A stretch of 64,000 nucleotides of DNA, taken from Candidatus Phaeomarinobacter ectocarpi (GTDB lineage: Bacteria; Pseudomonadota; Alphaproteobacteria; CGMCC-115125). Position 1 is the stretch's first letter; each line of letters opens with the position of its first letter. The stretch is from NCBI RefSeq assembly GCF_000689395.1, contig NZ_HG966617.1:1954677-2018676 (forward strand), in the 5' to 3' direction. This document shows positions 45,008 through 54,900 of this stretch, in pieces. The position numbers were made by a program, and so were the translations under genes. The notes below the pieces were generated by a model. That model did not search any database, had not been told where the DNA came from, and saw only the letters and a list, made by a program, of their open reading frames with translations.

Positions 45008-45658
45008 ATGTCCTCTGTCAGAACCATCACCATTGACGGCAAAGGCCCCAACGCTCTGACACCTGATGCCATTGCCGCCATGGATGCCGCATTGACGGTG
45101 GCCGAACAGGACCCTGCGACAGAGGCAATCATTCTCAAAAGTAAGCCAGGCGGCGCGTTCTGCGTCGGTCTGGACAATGCAATTCTCGCGGACGGAGAAG
45201 CGGCAGCCGCCGGACTGCTGAACGCCATGGGCCAGCTATTGTTGCACCTGTTTACTTCCCACCTGCGAGTTGTCGCCCAGGTTGAGGGTCATGCTGTTGC
45301 CGCAGGTGCCATGCTGCTGCTGGTGTCAGACATACGCATCGGATCACCCGGGGACTATCGCATTGGCTTTTCAGAAGTCGGCATCGGCATGCCCCTGCCC
45401 GGTTTGCCTCTGGCTCTCGCCCGTCACCGGCTTAATGGCCAATGGCTGACGCGCGCCACCGCACTTGCCACCATTCTGCCGCCAGCTGACGCTTTGCAGG
45501 CGGGCTTTCTCGATGACATCCACGGTGACGTACAGCAGGCCTCCATGAAGGCTGCAGAAGCGCTGGCCGCCCTGCCCCGCGATGCCTATACACAAACGGC
45601 GGCGACACTGCGTGCCGCCGCCGTTGAAGAAATGAAACTGTCGCTAGGTGTCCGCTAG
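45008..45658 (+). CDS. Enoyl-CoA hydratase/isomerase family protein
   Basis: This 216-residue crotonase-fold protein is shorter than the usual 255-260. The oxyanion-hole segment FCVGLDNAILADG is followed by VVAQVEGHAVAAGAMLLLVSDIRIG. The residues that match the catalytic Glu pair of hydratases are not obvious (GFSEVGIGMPLPG keeps one Glu), so it could be an isomerase or have another acyl-CoA activity. It converges with the small membrane gene downstream, overlapping it by 4 bp. Confidence 0.85.
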   Translation: MSSVRTITIDGKGPNALTPDAIAAMDAALTVAEQDPATEAIILKSKPGGAFCVGLDNAILADGEAAAAGLLNAMGQLLLHLFTSHLRVVAQVEGHAVAAGAMLLLVSDIRIGSPGDYRIGFSEVGIGMPLPGLPLALARHRLNGQWLTRATALATILPPADALQAGFLDDIHGDVQQASMKAAEALAALPRDAYTQTAATLRAAAVEEMKLSLGVR

Positions 45659-45900
45659 GAGCGGATCATCCGGTAGCCGTAGATGAGGGCGCAGGCACCG
45701 GCGACGGCAATGATGAGCTGTCCAAAAATGCCCGCGAATGCGACGCCAAGAAGACCCAGCACAAAATTGAGGATCACCGCGCCGGCAATGCCCAGCAGAA
45801 TGTTTGTCAGCAGACCATGGTCAGCTTTCATCAGCTTCTCGGCAATCCAGCCGGCAAGCCCACCAATAACGATTGTCAAAATCCAGCCCATACCAACCAT
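45655..45900 (-). CDS. GlsB/YeaQ/YmgE-family stress-response membrane protein
   Basis: The 81-residue protein has three Gly-rich membrane helices (WILTIVIGGLAGWIAEKLMK; TNILLGIAGAVILNFVLGLLG; GQLIIAVAGACALIYGYRMI). This is the transglycosylase-associated (YeaQ) family, linked to general stress; the older name does not imply an enzyme. AGGAG lies before the ATG at MVGMGW. Confidence 0.88.
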   Translation of the reverse strand: MVGMGWILTIVIGGLAGWIAEKLMKADHGLLTNILLGIAGAVILNFVLGLLGVAFAGIFGQLIIAVAGACALIYGYRMIRS

Positions 45901-45992
45901 GTCGTTCTCCTGCTCCCTAGTTGATTCTTCCAATAGAAACGTAGGGCACCTAACCCTGTTCGGCTAGGATGCACCGCAGCACAATATCGGCC

Positions 45993-46607
45993 ATGAAGAT
46001 GAACGACCAAAGCGACGCACAGACACTGACATTCTATGACGCGGAAGCTGCGACTTACGCAGCAAAGGCGCGCCCCGACGACATGCCCGCGTCCTTCCAC
46101 CGGTTCGCTGCCGCCCTTCCCTCAGCAGCCCACGTTCTGGACCTTGGGTCGGGCGATGGGCATTATGCGGCCGCCTTTGAAGCGATGGGTCACAACGTGA
46201 CTGCAATGGATGGTTCAGCGGGCCTTGCTGCGATCGCCAGCACCCGTCTTGCGAAGCCGGTCAGGGTTGCGCGCTTTGACGAACTTGAGGAGATCGATGC
46301 ATTTGATGGCGTGTGGGCGCACGCGTCCCTGCTGCATGCGCCGCTCAAGAGCCTGCCGGACCTGATGGCCCGCATCCACAAAAGTCTGCGCCTGAACGGC
46401 ATCTTTCACGCCAGTTTCAAAACCGGCCAGCCCGAAGGACGAGACAAGCTGGGACGGTATTACAATTTTCCCACCCAGATGGATCTGCAAGACGCAATGA
46501 CCAGCTCAGGAAACTGGTCCGACATAACCTACGACACCGGCAACGGCATCGGGTATGACGGCAAGTCCACCGGATGGATTATCCTCTTTGCACGGAAGAC
46601 TGCATGA
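45993..46607 (+). CDS. SAM-dependent class I methyltransferase
   Basis: The protein (about 204 residues) has motif I VLDLGSGDGHYAAAFEAMG. Downstream are VTAMDGSAGLAAIAS, the acidic FDELEEIDAFDGVWAHASLLH and the LRLNGIFHASFKTG strand, the normal order for small TehB/UbiE-type enzymes. The target is unknown. The start is MKMNDQ or the Met two codons on. Its stop overlaps the DUF188 start (ATGA). Confidence 0.87.
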   Translation: MKMNDQSDAQTLTFYDAEAATYAAKARPDDMPASFHRFAAALPSAAHVLDLGSGDGHYAAAFEAMGHNVTAMDGSAGLAAIASTRLAKPVRVARFDELEEIDAFDGVWAHASLLHAPLKSLPDLMARIHKSLRLNGIFHASFKTGQPEGRDKLGRYYNFPTQMDLQDAMTSSGNWSDITYDTGNGIGYDGKSTGWIILFARKTA

Positions 46608-47047
46608 CAACGATCTACATTGACGGTGACGCCTGCCCGGTGAAGACCGAAACCATCAACATCGCCGAGCGGCACAACCTGCAGGTGTTTCTGGTCTCCA
46701 ACTCCGGCATGCGCACCGGCAACCATCCCCTGGTCAAAAACATTCTGGTATCGGACGGCGCCGATGCTGCCGATGACTGGATTGCGGACGAAATCTGCAA
46801 GGGCGACATCGCGATCACCGCTGACATCCCCCTCGCTGCCCGCTGTCTGGAAAAAGGCGCGCAGGTGCTCGGCTCTGATGGACGCGCCTTCACCCCGCAG
46901 AACATCGGCTCCGCCCTCGCGTCACGCGAACTGAACCGCCACCTGCGCGAAACAGGCGTGATGACGGGTGGCAATGCGCAATTTTCAAAAGGCGACCGGT
47001 CCCGCTTCATGAATCAGCTCGACCAGATGATCTGCAAGTCCGCCTGA
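46604..47047 (+). CDS. DUF188 (YaiI/YqxD) family protein
   Basis: The 147-residue protein begins [16 protein letters not shown] and contains the [38 protein letters not shown] core, with ITADIPLA typical of the YaiI/YqxD family. This is a PIN-like acidic fold with an unknown role. It is translationally coupled to the methyltransferase gene. Confidence 0.93.
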   Translation: MTTIYIDGDACPVKTETINIAERHNLQVFLVSNSGMRTGNHPLVKNILVSDGADAADDWIADEICKGDIAITADIPLAARCLEKGAQVLGSDGRAFTPQNIGSALASRELNRHLRETGVMTGGNAQFSKGDRSRFMNQLDQMICKSA

Positions 47048-47261
47048 GCAATCAGCAGGGCGTAGACTCTGTCCGCCACATTCCCGCCACACAATGACCA
47101 CGCTTAAACCACGCGCTTGCGTGATCCGGCGCTATCACACTGCCGTAATCAATCATGCAGTTGAGCGAAACAACTGCTCTGGCACCCGCCACCGCATTCC
47201 CCCGACGCGTGGCGACAAACGGTGCCGGAATTTTAATCAAAGCCCCAACAGGAGCGCCTTT

Positions 47262-47816
47262 ATGAAGAAATTCCCCCGCACGTCAATCGCTGTGACCCTG
47301 GCCGCAACCGCCGGCCTGCTTGCTGGTCCCGCGTTGGCGGGCTCCTCAGGCTACGGTTCAGAATCAAAGGCCGAGAAGGCCGCCATGACCGAAGCAGCCG
47401 TGCAGATGGATGTGGTCGACACAGCTATTGCCGCTGATGACTTCAATACACTTGTTGCTGCCGTACAGGCAGCTGGACTTGTCGAAACCCTGAAGGGCGA
47501 AGGGCCATTCACGGTCTTCGCGCCAACAGACGCTGCCTTCGCAGCCTTGCCCGAAGGAGCGCTGGACGGTCTTCTTGCTGATACAGAAGCCCTTGCAGGT
47601 GTGCTCACCTATCACGTGGTGCCCGGCAAGGTGATGGCCGCTGACATCGGCGGTAAGGTTACAACAGCAGCCACAGTTCAGGGTGCTGACGTAACTATTG
47701 ATGCAACCGGCGAAGCACCAACCATCAACGGTGCCACCATCGTCACCACAGACGTGGAAACATCAAATGGTGTCATCCACATCATTGATGCGGTGATCCT
47801 GCCCCCACAGGAGTAA
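47262..47816 (+). CDS. Secreted fasciclin (FAS1) domain protein
   Basis: The 184-residue protein has a signal peptide (cleavage after ALA near residue 26) and one FAS1 domain. H1 is [23 protein letters not shown]2 is the C-terminal [14 protein letters not shown], and [10 protein letters not shown] lies between. Such periplasmic or surface proteins mediate adhesion. AGGAG precedes the ATG. The 214-bp gap to the DUF188 gene shows no further signal. Confidence 0.93.
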   Translation: MKKFPRTSIAVTLAATAGLLAGPALAGSSGYGSESKAEKAAMTEAAVQMDVVDTAIAADDFNTLVAAVQAAGLVETLKGEGPFTVFAPTDAAFAALPEGALDGLLADTEALAGVLTYHVVPGKVMAADIGGKVTTAATVQGADVTIDATGEAPTINGATIVTTDVETSNGVIHIIDAVILPPQE

Positions 47817-47830
47817 GCATCTGACACAAC

Positions 47831-47869
47831 AAGGGCGGCAGTATCCTGCGGGACACTGCCGCCCTTTTT
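47831..47869 (+). terminator. Intrinsic terminator after the fasciclin gene
   Basis: A 12-bp stem (AAGGGCGGCAGT / ACTGCCGCCCTT) with a 12-nt loop is followed by TTTTT. It also lies downstream of the convergent crotonase gene, with only a weak T run on that strand. Confidence 0.85.
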
Positions 47870-47903
47870 CATGATGATGGACCGCTTGCCAAAAACCGAC
47901 CGC

Positions 47904-48680
47904 CTAAAGCCCCGAAAAATCCGCCTCGCGTTTTTCGCGGAACGCAGCCAGCGCTTCGCGATTGGCGGGACCTTTTCCGATTTCCTCAAAGGCAATCTGC
48001 TCGCGGTAGTGCGCCGCCCGCACATGCTCATTGCGCGCCTCCAGCATCAAGCGCTTGGTCGCGACCAGTGACGCCACCGGCATGCCTGCAATCGGCGCTG
48101 CGAATGCCCGCGCGGCGGCAAGCGCTGTGCCCTTGTCGGCAATCTCCTGCACCAGACCGATCTCCAGCGCACGTTCCGCGGACAGCCACTCAGCTGTAAA
48201 CAGCAATCGCGCCGCATTGGCCCAGCCAACGCGTGCGGGAAGCAAATAGGAGTTGCCCGCCTCCACCGTCACACCCAGCGTGGTGAAGGGCGCGCGCAGA
48301 CGCGCCGTCTCATCCATGATCACACAGTCGCAATAGGGCAGCATGGTCAGACCAATGCCCACGCCCAACCCGTTGACGGCCGCCACAAGTGGTTTGTCAA
48401 AAACCTCCAGCGCCTCGCGGAAGCGGCGAAAACCGTGTTGGCCACCATCCGTATGAACCGGCGGATTGTCCATTTCATCAAGATCGTGCCCGGCGGTGAA
48501 GGCCCGGCCCTCGCCAGTGAGGATCACCACGGCGACGTCCTTGTCCGCGGACGCCGCACGCAGGGCATCGCCCACATCCTCATACAGGGCACCGTTCATT
48601 GCATTGAGGTGGTCAGGCCGGTTGAAGGTAAGGACCCTGACTCGCCCTTCGGTTTCTATGCGCAAAATGTCCGAACTCAT
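47904..48680 (-). CDS. Enoyl-CoA hydratase/isomerase family protein
   Basis: The 258-residue crotonase begins MSSDILRIETEGRVRVLTFNRPDHLNAMN. It has AFTAGHDLDEM (oxyanion hole), KPLVAAVNGLGVGIGLTMLPYCDCVI and FTTLGVTVEAGNSYLLPARVG. The normal length and motifs fit an acyl-CoA hydratase or isomerase of fatty-acid or aromatic degradation. Its ATG overlaps the stop of the VOC gene (ATGA), so the two form an operon. Confidence 0.9.
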   Translation of the reverse strand: MSSDILRIETEGRVRVLTFNRPDHLNAMNGALYEDVGDALRAASADKDVAVVILTGEGRAFTAGHDLDEMDNPPVHTDGGQHGFRRFREALEVFDKPLVAAVNGLGVGIGLTMLPYCDCVIMDETARLRAPFTTLGVTVEAGNSYLLPARVGWANAARLLFTAEWLSAERALEIGLVQEIADKGTALAAARAFAAPIAGMPVASLVATKRLMLEARNEHVRAAHYREQIAFEEIGKGPANREALAAFREKREADFSGL

Positions 48681-49543
48681 GCCACGTCCTCCACACGGTC
48701 GGGATGCCCTGACCAGGTCCACGCCATGGTCGGACGGGAGATACCCAGCATCATGCCGCCTAGAGACGGCGGGTGAAGCCACATCTGGTCCGGCGTCTTA
48801 TCGGCACCGCGTCCATCCGGCCGTTCGACGGTGATGCCTGCGTCCTGCGCAGTGGCCCGCGCTTCAATGTCCAGCATGCGCGCGCTTTCACAAAACGCCA
48901 TGTAGTAACAGACGCCTTCGCGGGCGAAGTAGCGCCCCATGGTCTTCTCAGCACTTGTCGGGCTGATGACTTCAAAGCGATGCAGACGCTGCGCATCAAA
49001 CAGCGTCAGCGTGCCCGTATAGCCAAAATTCTCAGACGAAATATGTTCAAACCCGGCGTCATTGAGGCCGAAGGTATCGACAAACAGCTTCACGGCGGCA
49101 GCTTCGTTTTGAACCAGCAGTGTTGCCTCGTATAGGAAAGACGCATCACCAACCTGGCTGCGCTCTTCATGGGGTGAGACAGCAAAACGGACCGGTGTGT
49201 CTTCTACCGGCAGGCAGATATGAAGCTGACCGTTTTCCGCCACAACGTCCGCAGCGCTGGCGGCAAGTTGCTTTTCCAGCCCGGCCATGTCCGTGGTCGA
49301 GATGCCCGCAGCAAACAGATGTGCCCGCCCCCGCGCCTTGAGAGCCGTGTCCGCGATCCCCGTTCCGTCCGGCTCAAGCAGTTCAATACACGATGTGCCG
49401 ATCCGCAGCGTCGTGCGCTTGGCCGACAGCGTCTTGACTGCGTCCTTGCCCGCATCTTGCGCCCCCAGCAGCTCTATCCATTTGGCAGCGGCTGCTCCAG
49501 TGTCGGGCACCAGAAGCTGCACCCGGTCAATATCCCTGAGCAT
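48677..49543 (-). CDS. VOC superfamily (glyoxalase/bleomycin resistance/dioxygenase) protein
   Basis: The 288-residue protein has two VOC modules: an N-terminal half starting MLRDIDRVQLLVPDTGAAAAKWIELLG and a C-terminal half starting SFLYEATLLVQNEAAAVKLFVDTFGLN. Likely metal ligands are H and E positions in LHRFEVISPT and DQMWLHPPSLGG, but a full set cannot be read with certainty. It is coupled to a crotonase gene, so it may be an acyl-CoA epimerase- or lyase-type enzyme of the same pathway. Confidence 0.85.
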   Translation of the reverse strand: MLRDIDRVQLLVPDTGAAAAKWIELLGAQDAGKDAVKTLSAKRTTLRIGTSCIELLEPDGTGIADTALKARGRAHLFAAGISTTDMAGLEKQLAASAADVVAENGQLHICLPVEDTPVRFAVSPHEERSQVGDASFLYEATLLVQNEAAAVKLFVDTFGLNDAGFEHISSENFGYTGTLTLFDAQRLHRFEVISPTSAEKTMGRYFAREGVCYYMAFCESARMLDIEARATAQDAGITVERPDGRGADKTPDQMWLHPPSLGGMMLGISRPTMAWTWSGHPDRVEDVA

Positions 49544-49731
49544 GTCTGTACGTCTCCCTCAATTGCCTAGCCCTTTTGGGTGCAGCATAGGTCTCCGGTG
49601 GACGAGGGCCAACTGTGAGTAAAACCGCCAGTTTTTGCGTCCTCTTGCATCCAAATGCGCACCATGAGAGTTTCCTTTCGAAACCCTATATTCTGTTACA
49701 GCCGTGACCACCAAAGCCGAGGCTACGCACC

Positions 49732-50907
49732 ATGTTCGTCAACTTCTTCCATGAGCTGAAAAATGCCGGCATGCCGGTTTCCCTGCGCGAATATCTGACG
49801 CTGCTGGAGGCCATGGATGCCGAAGTAATCGACCGCGAGGTTGAGGATTTCTATTACCTCTCCCGCTCCGCTCTGGTGAAAGACGAAAAGAACCTCGACA
49901 AGTTCGACCAGGTGTTCGGCACGGTCTTCAAGGGCCTGGAAAGCCTTGGCGAAGGTGATGTTTCCGAGATCCCCGAAGACTGGCTGAAAGCCCTCACTGA
50001 AAAATTCCTCACCGACGAAGAGAAGGCTGAAATCGAAGCCCTTGGTGGTTGGGAAAAGATTATGGAGGAGCTCAAGAAGCGCCTCGAGGAACAGGAAAAG
50101 CGCCACGAGGGCGGCAACAAGATGATCGGCACCGCCGGCACCTCTCCGTTTGGTGCAGAGGGCTATAACCCTGAAGGCGTGCGCATCGGCCAGAAGGAAG
50201 GCCGCCACGGCAAGGCCGTGAAGGTGTGGGACAAGCGCGAATACAAGAACCTCGACGATTCAATCGAGCTTGGCACCCGCAACATCAAGGTTGCCCTGCG
50301 CCGCCTGCGCAAATGGGCCCGCGAAGGCGCTGCCGAAGAACTGGACCTGGATCACACCATCAAGTCGACAGCCGACCGTGGCTATCTCGACATCAAGCTG
50401 ATCCCCGAGCGCCGCAACACCATCAAGACATTGTTGTTCTTCGATGTGGGCGGCTCCATGGACCCGCACATCAAGGTGTGTGAGGAGCTTTTCTCAGCCG
50501 CTCGCACCGAGTTCAAGAACATGGAATATTTCTACTTCCACAACTGCCTCTATGAAGATCTGTGGAAGGACAATCGTCGCCGCCACAATGAAAAGATGGC
50601 GACGTGGGATGTGCTCCACAAGTATCCGTCCGACTACAAGGTCATCATCGTCGGTGATGCCTCCATGAGCCCCTACGAAATCACCTATGCCGGTGGGTCC
50701 GTGGAGCACTGGAACGAAGAGCCCGGCGGCGTGTGGCTGGAACGTCTCCAGCAGGTCTATGAAAACGTTGTGTGGCTCAATCCTGTCGCCGAGCGTCACT
50801 GGGAGTACACACCCTCCATCGAGATCATGCGCCAGATCTTGGGTGACCGGATGTTCCCGCTGACACTGGACGGCCTCGACCGCGCCATGCGCGAGCTGTC
50901 CCGGTGA
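49732..50907 (+). CDS. CoxE-like VWA-domain protein (MoxR partner)
   Basis: The 391-residue protein has an N-terminal helical region (MFVNFFHELKNAGMPVSLREYLTLLEAMDA). A charged coil follows (about 90-125), and a C-terminal VWA domain has a MIDAS-like DVGGSMDPH at about 242-250. It matches CoxE/YeaD-like proteins that work with MoxR ATPases, probably to mature a metallo-enzyme or remodel a complex. The MoxR gene lies 5 kb upstream. The 188-bp region before it, divergent from the VOC gene, shows no operator I can name. Confidence 0.9.
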   Translation: MFVNFFHELKNAGMPVSLREYLTLLEAMDAEVIDREVEDFYYLSRSALVKDEKNLDKFDQVFGTVFKGLESLGEGDVSEIPEDWLKALTEKFLTDEEKAEIEALGGWEKIMEELKKRLEEQEKRHEGGNKMIGTAGTSPFGAEGYNPEGVRIGQKEGRHGKAVKVWDKREYKNLDDSIELGTRNIKVALRRLRKWAREGAAEELDLDHTIKSTADRGYLDIKLIPERRNTIKTLLFFDVGGSMDPHIKVCEELFSAARTEFKNMEYFYFHNCLYEDLWKDNRRRHNEKMATWDVLHKYPSDYKVIIVGDASMSPYEITYAGGSVEHWNEEPGGVWLERLQQVYENVVWLNPVAERHWEYTPSIEIMRQILGDRMFPLTLDGLDRAMRELSR

Positions 50908-51329
50908 ACGACGACGCACGTTCTGCGTCTGAACCCGGAAGACCCTATATTTTCCTGCAAGGCCGCCGTGTCGCGTGGCTGGATTTGTGGCTGTTTACGC
51001 CATTAGCCCTGCCCTACTTTTCAGAGATCTACATCACCATTCTTAAGTTTGCCCATTTTCAGCTTGGGCTGGCCGGTGGCTTCCCCGGCTTTGCGCCGCT
51101 GCACTGGGTGTTCATCAACACCACCGGCATTCTTGCGGTGCTGTGGGCCTGTATCCGCCTGCGCTACCCGGTGCGTGACTTTGCGCTGGCCGATGCCTAT
51201 GCCCGCATCGTCGTCGCCGCCGTTCTGGTGTTCTGGATCTGGCAGGGAGCCACGCCGCTGCTGACGCTATTTGTTGCCACTGAAATAGGTGGGGCGCTGT
51301 ATGTCGTCTGGCCGCGCAAGGCGGTCTAG
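50904..51329 (+). CDS. Hypothetical inner-membrane protein
   Basis: This 141-residue protein has a GTG start overlapping the VWA stop. Three to four hydrophobic helices are seen (LDLWLFTPLALPYFSEIYITIL; WVFINTTGILAVLWACI; IVVAAVLVFWIWQG; LLTLFVATEIGGALYVVW). I do not recognise the family. The coupling to the CoxE-like gene suggests a related function. It converges with and slightly overlaps the next gene. Confidence 0.7.
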   Translation: MNDDARSASEPGRPYIFLQGRRVAWLDLWLFTPLALPYFSEIYITILKFAHFQLGLAGGFPGFAPLHWVFINTTGILAVLWACIRLRYPVRDFALADAYARIVVAAVLVFWIWQGATPLLTLFVATEIGGALYVVWPRKAV

Positions 51330-51928
51330 AGCACGGCCATCTCGCGGGCATCATCCACCATCATGCCAATGCGGTCCTGCCCCCAATAGCGGTGTGTCTT
51401 GCTGCCTGCGTCAAAGGCGAAAAAAGGCACGCCAAACACCTGATCTTTTTCGATGAGCGGCGCATAGGCCTTTTCCATTTGTGCTCTGAGCGAGGCATCA
51501 CCCATGGCCGATCTTGCTGCAGTGCCATCAATCCCAACTGATACGGCAATGTTCGCAAGAACATCTGCATCATCCAGCACAGCGCTTTGCGTCCATCGCG
51601 CACGGCCGGCTGCCTGAACAAAGGCAAGTCCCTTGCCCTCACGCTTGGCGAGCTCAGCCACATTGTGAACCGGTGTCCAGTCCTCCGGATCAACAGGCGG
51701 GGCCAGGGCAAGTCCCATACGTTTTGCAATGCGCGCGATATCCTCGATGACATAGGCCAGCCGGGGTGGATTGGCGACCGGGTCGCCGAAGACGGTCCCC
51801 TCCACAAAGCCGACAACGGGTATCGGGTCAACGTCGATGCCGTCACGTGCAAGCTGCTCGGCTGCTAGCCACACATAGGGGCTACGGAGAAAAAAGTAGA
51901 AGCGAAAAGGTGCGTCTGGATGGGTCAT
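51326..51928 (-). CDS. DsbA-family 2-hydroxychromene-2-carboxylate isomerase-like protein
   Basis: The 200-residue protein has the thioredoxin-fold start FRFYFFLRSPYVWLAAEQLARD. A Ser occupies the active-site position (RSPY), as in HCCA isomerases. Also visible are LAYVIEDIARIAKRMGLAL and the closing VFGVPFFAFDAGSKTHRYWGQDRIGMM. The glutathione-dependent isomerase acts in naphthalene-type degradation, though many relatives have other substrates. It is 38 bp downstream of dnaE2, same strand. Confidence 0.85.
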   Translation of the reverse strand: MTHPDAPFRFYFFLRSPYVWLAAEQLARDGIDVDPIPVVGFVEGTVFGDPVANPPRLAYVIEDIARIAKRMGLALAPPVDPEDWTPVHNVAELAKREGKGLAFVQAAGRARWTQSAVLDDADVLANIAVSVGIDGTAARSAMGDASLRAQMEKAYAPLIEKDQVFGVPFFAFDAGSKTHRYWGQDRIGMMVDDAREMAVL

Positions 51929-51966
51929 GGTCGAGTTTACGGCCTCGAGGCCCAACTGGATGACCG

Positions 51967-54900
51967 CTAGTGAAAATCCCGGCTCTTGGGCAGCATGCGC
52001 CTCACGGCACGTGGCATCTGTTTGGGCCGTTGACGGAAATGCTGCTCGATGGCTTCCGCCCGCGCGACCCGTCCCTCTTCCCGGCGCGCTGTGATCTCGC
52101 GAGGGTCTTCGCCGGGTCGGCGCACTTCATCCGCATTGGCAATTGCAACATCACCAAAGTCGGCGACGGCATCGCGTTGCTCTGACAACGTGCCCAGAAG
52201 GTGCGTCAGGTCTTCCAGATGGTCCGCAACGATATGGATCACCTGACCCTGCTTTTGCACCCGGCCGCGCACCCCAAGGACACGAGCGCCCAGAATGATT
52301 TTGCGATGGGTTTCAAATACCGGCGGCCAGACAATGATGTTGGCAACACCAAACTCATCCTCCAGCGTGGCAAAGATCACCCCCTTGGCACTGCCGGGCC
52401 GCTGACGTACCAGCACCAGCCCCGCCAGATTGATCTTTGAATTGTTGCGAATGGTCTCAAGCGCCTTGGACGGCGTGTAGCGCGCCGCCGCCAGCCCGTC
52501 GCGCAGGAAAGACAGGGGATGCGCCTTCAGCGACAGGCGCATATGGGTGTAATCTTCGATCACATGCTCACCCAACGGCATGGACGGCAACGCAACCTCC
52601 TCCTCATGCTGAAAGCCCGTGCCTTCCGCATGTGCAAACAGGGGAAGTGACGCAGGCATGGTGCGCTGGGTACCACCAAGTCCGCGCACAGCCCACAGCG
52701 CCTCACGACGATCAAGGCCGATGGAACGGAACGCATCCGCCTTGGCTAGTCGCTCAAGTTCTGCCGGGGTCAGCCGCGTTCTCAGCCAGACGTCCCGCAC
52801 ACTGTCAAAGCCTTGGCGCGGCCGTGCCGCCATAAGCCTTTCCGCAGCATCGATCCGAAACCCCTTGATCTGCCGCATGCCCAGACGCACAGCCATGCAG
52901 CCGCCGCCCTCATCACTGATGGGGCTGGCATGCTCGCGCAGTTCAAGGGTTGCATCCCAGTCACTGTCATTCACATCTGGCGCCCGCACCTCCACGCCAT
53001 GCTCGCGGGCATCGCGCACGAGTTGGGACGGCGCATAAAACCCCATAGGCTGGGCATTCAGAATGGCCGCACAAAAAACATCCGGGTAATGACATTTGAG
53101 CCAGGACGACACATAGACCAGAAGTGCAAAGCTGGCCGCATGGCTTTCGGGAAAGCCATATTCGCCGAAGCCTTCAATCTGCTTGAAGCACCGCTCGGCA
53201 AAATCACGCTCATATCCATTGCCGACCATCCCTTCCACCAGCTTGTCCTGAAAGCTGTGGATGGTGCCCATCTTGCGGAACGTCGCCATGGCGCGGCGCA
53301 ACCCGTCTGACTCGGCAGGCGTAAACCCGCCCGCCACAATGGCAATGCGCATGGCCTGCTCCTGAAACAGCGGCACGCCAAGCGTCTTGCCCAATACGGC
53401 TTTGAGTTCTTCCGATGGGTACACCTCCGGCTCGATACCATCGCGGCGACGCAGATAGGGGTGCACCATGTCCCCCTGAATGGGGCCGGGCCGGACAATC
53501 GCAACCTCGATGACGAGATCATAAAACTTGCGCGGCTTGAGGCGCGGCAACATCGACATCTGCGCCCGGCTTTCCACCTGAAACACGCCAACAGAGTCCG
53601 CCTTGCACAACATGTCATACACCCGCGGGTCTTCATGGGGCAGCGTGTGCAACTCAAGCGGACGGTCATAGTGGGTTTCAATAAACTCGAACGCCCGGCG
53701 AATGCACGACAGCATGCCCAGCGCCAGCACATCGATTTTCAGCATGCCCAGCTCGGACAGATCATCCTTGTCCCACTCGACAAAAGTCCGGTCATCCATC
53801 GCCGCATTGCAGATGGGCATGACTTCTTCCAGCGGCCCTGCAGTAATCACAAACCCGCCCACATGCTGGGACAGGTGGCGGGGAAACCCGATGATCTGCC
53901 GTGTCAGCTCAAGGGTAAGCGCCAGTGCGCGGTCGCTTGGATCAAGGCCAAGATCAACAATGTGTTCTTCCTGCACCCCGGCGCTCGACCAGCCCCATGT
54001 GGTGCCGGACAGCGCAGCCGTCACATCTTCCGACAGTCCCATCACCTTGCCCACTTCCCGCACGGCAGAGCGTGACCGATAGGAGATGACCGTGGCCGCA
54101 ATCCCCGCACGATGCAGCCCGTACTTCTTGTAGATGTACTGGATCACCTCCTCGCGGCGCTCGTGCTCGAAGTCTACATCGATGTCCGGCGGCTCATTGC
54201 GTTCCGCCGAGATGAACCGCTCAAACAGAAGATTGATCTCGATGGGATTGATGGAGGTGATGCCAAGGCAGAAGCACACGCAGGAATTGGCCGCACTGCC
54301 CCGCCCCTGACACAGAATGTCCTGCGAGCGGGCAAACCGGACAATGTCGTGAACCGTCAGAAAGTATGGCGCATAGTTCAGCTCAGCGATGAGCTTGAGT
54401 TCATAGGTGATGGATTTTTCAAGCTCGGGGTCCAGCCCATCGGGAAACTTGTCGTGGGCATGCTCCCAGGTAAGACGGGTCAGTGTTTCCTGAGGCGTTT
54501 CATCCGAACCGAACACTTCGTCCGGGTACTGATAGGACAATTCATCCAGTGAAAAGAAAATGCTGTCGGCAACGTCCAGACCCGCCTGCACGGCATCGGG
54601 ATAGTCTGCAAGCAGCCGCACCATTTCATCGGGTGTTTTGACGTACCGCTCTGCATTGGCGGCCAGCAGCGCCCCAGCTTCAGCCACCGTCACATGCTCA
54701 CGGATGGCCGTAACCACATCCTGCAGCCGGCGCCGCTCCGGCTCATGATAGTGCACATCATTGGTCGCCAGCAGCCGCATATCCAAAGCACCTGCCAACC
54801 CGGCAACACGCTCGAGCCGGGCATGATCGTCTGAGCCATACAGAAAACTCATGCCCATATAGGGAATGGCCAGCAGTGCACGCGCCGCACGGGCCTTGTC

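Noticed and set aside
45008-45658. The shorter crotonase as a truncated pseudogene
   Set aside because: The frame is intact from start to stop, with normal core motifs; the shorter length is within crotonase variation.
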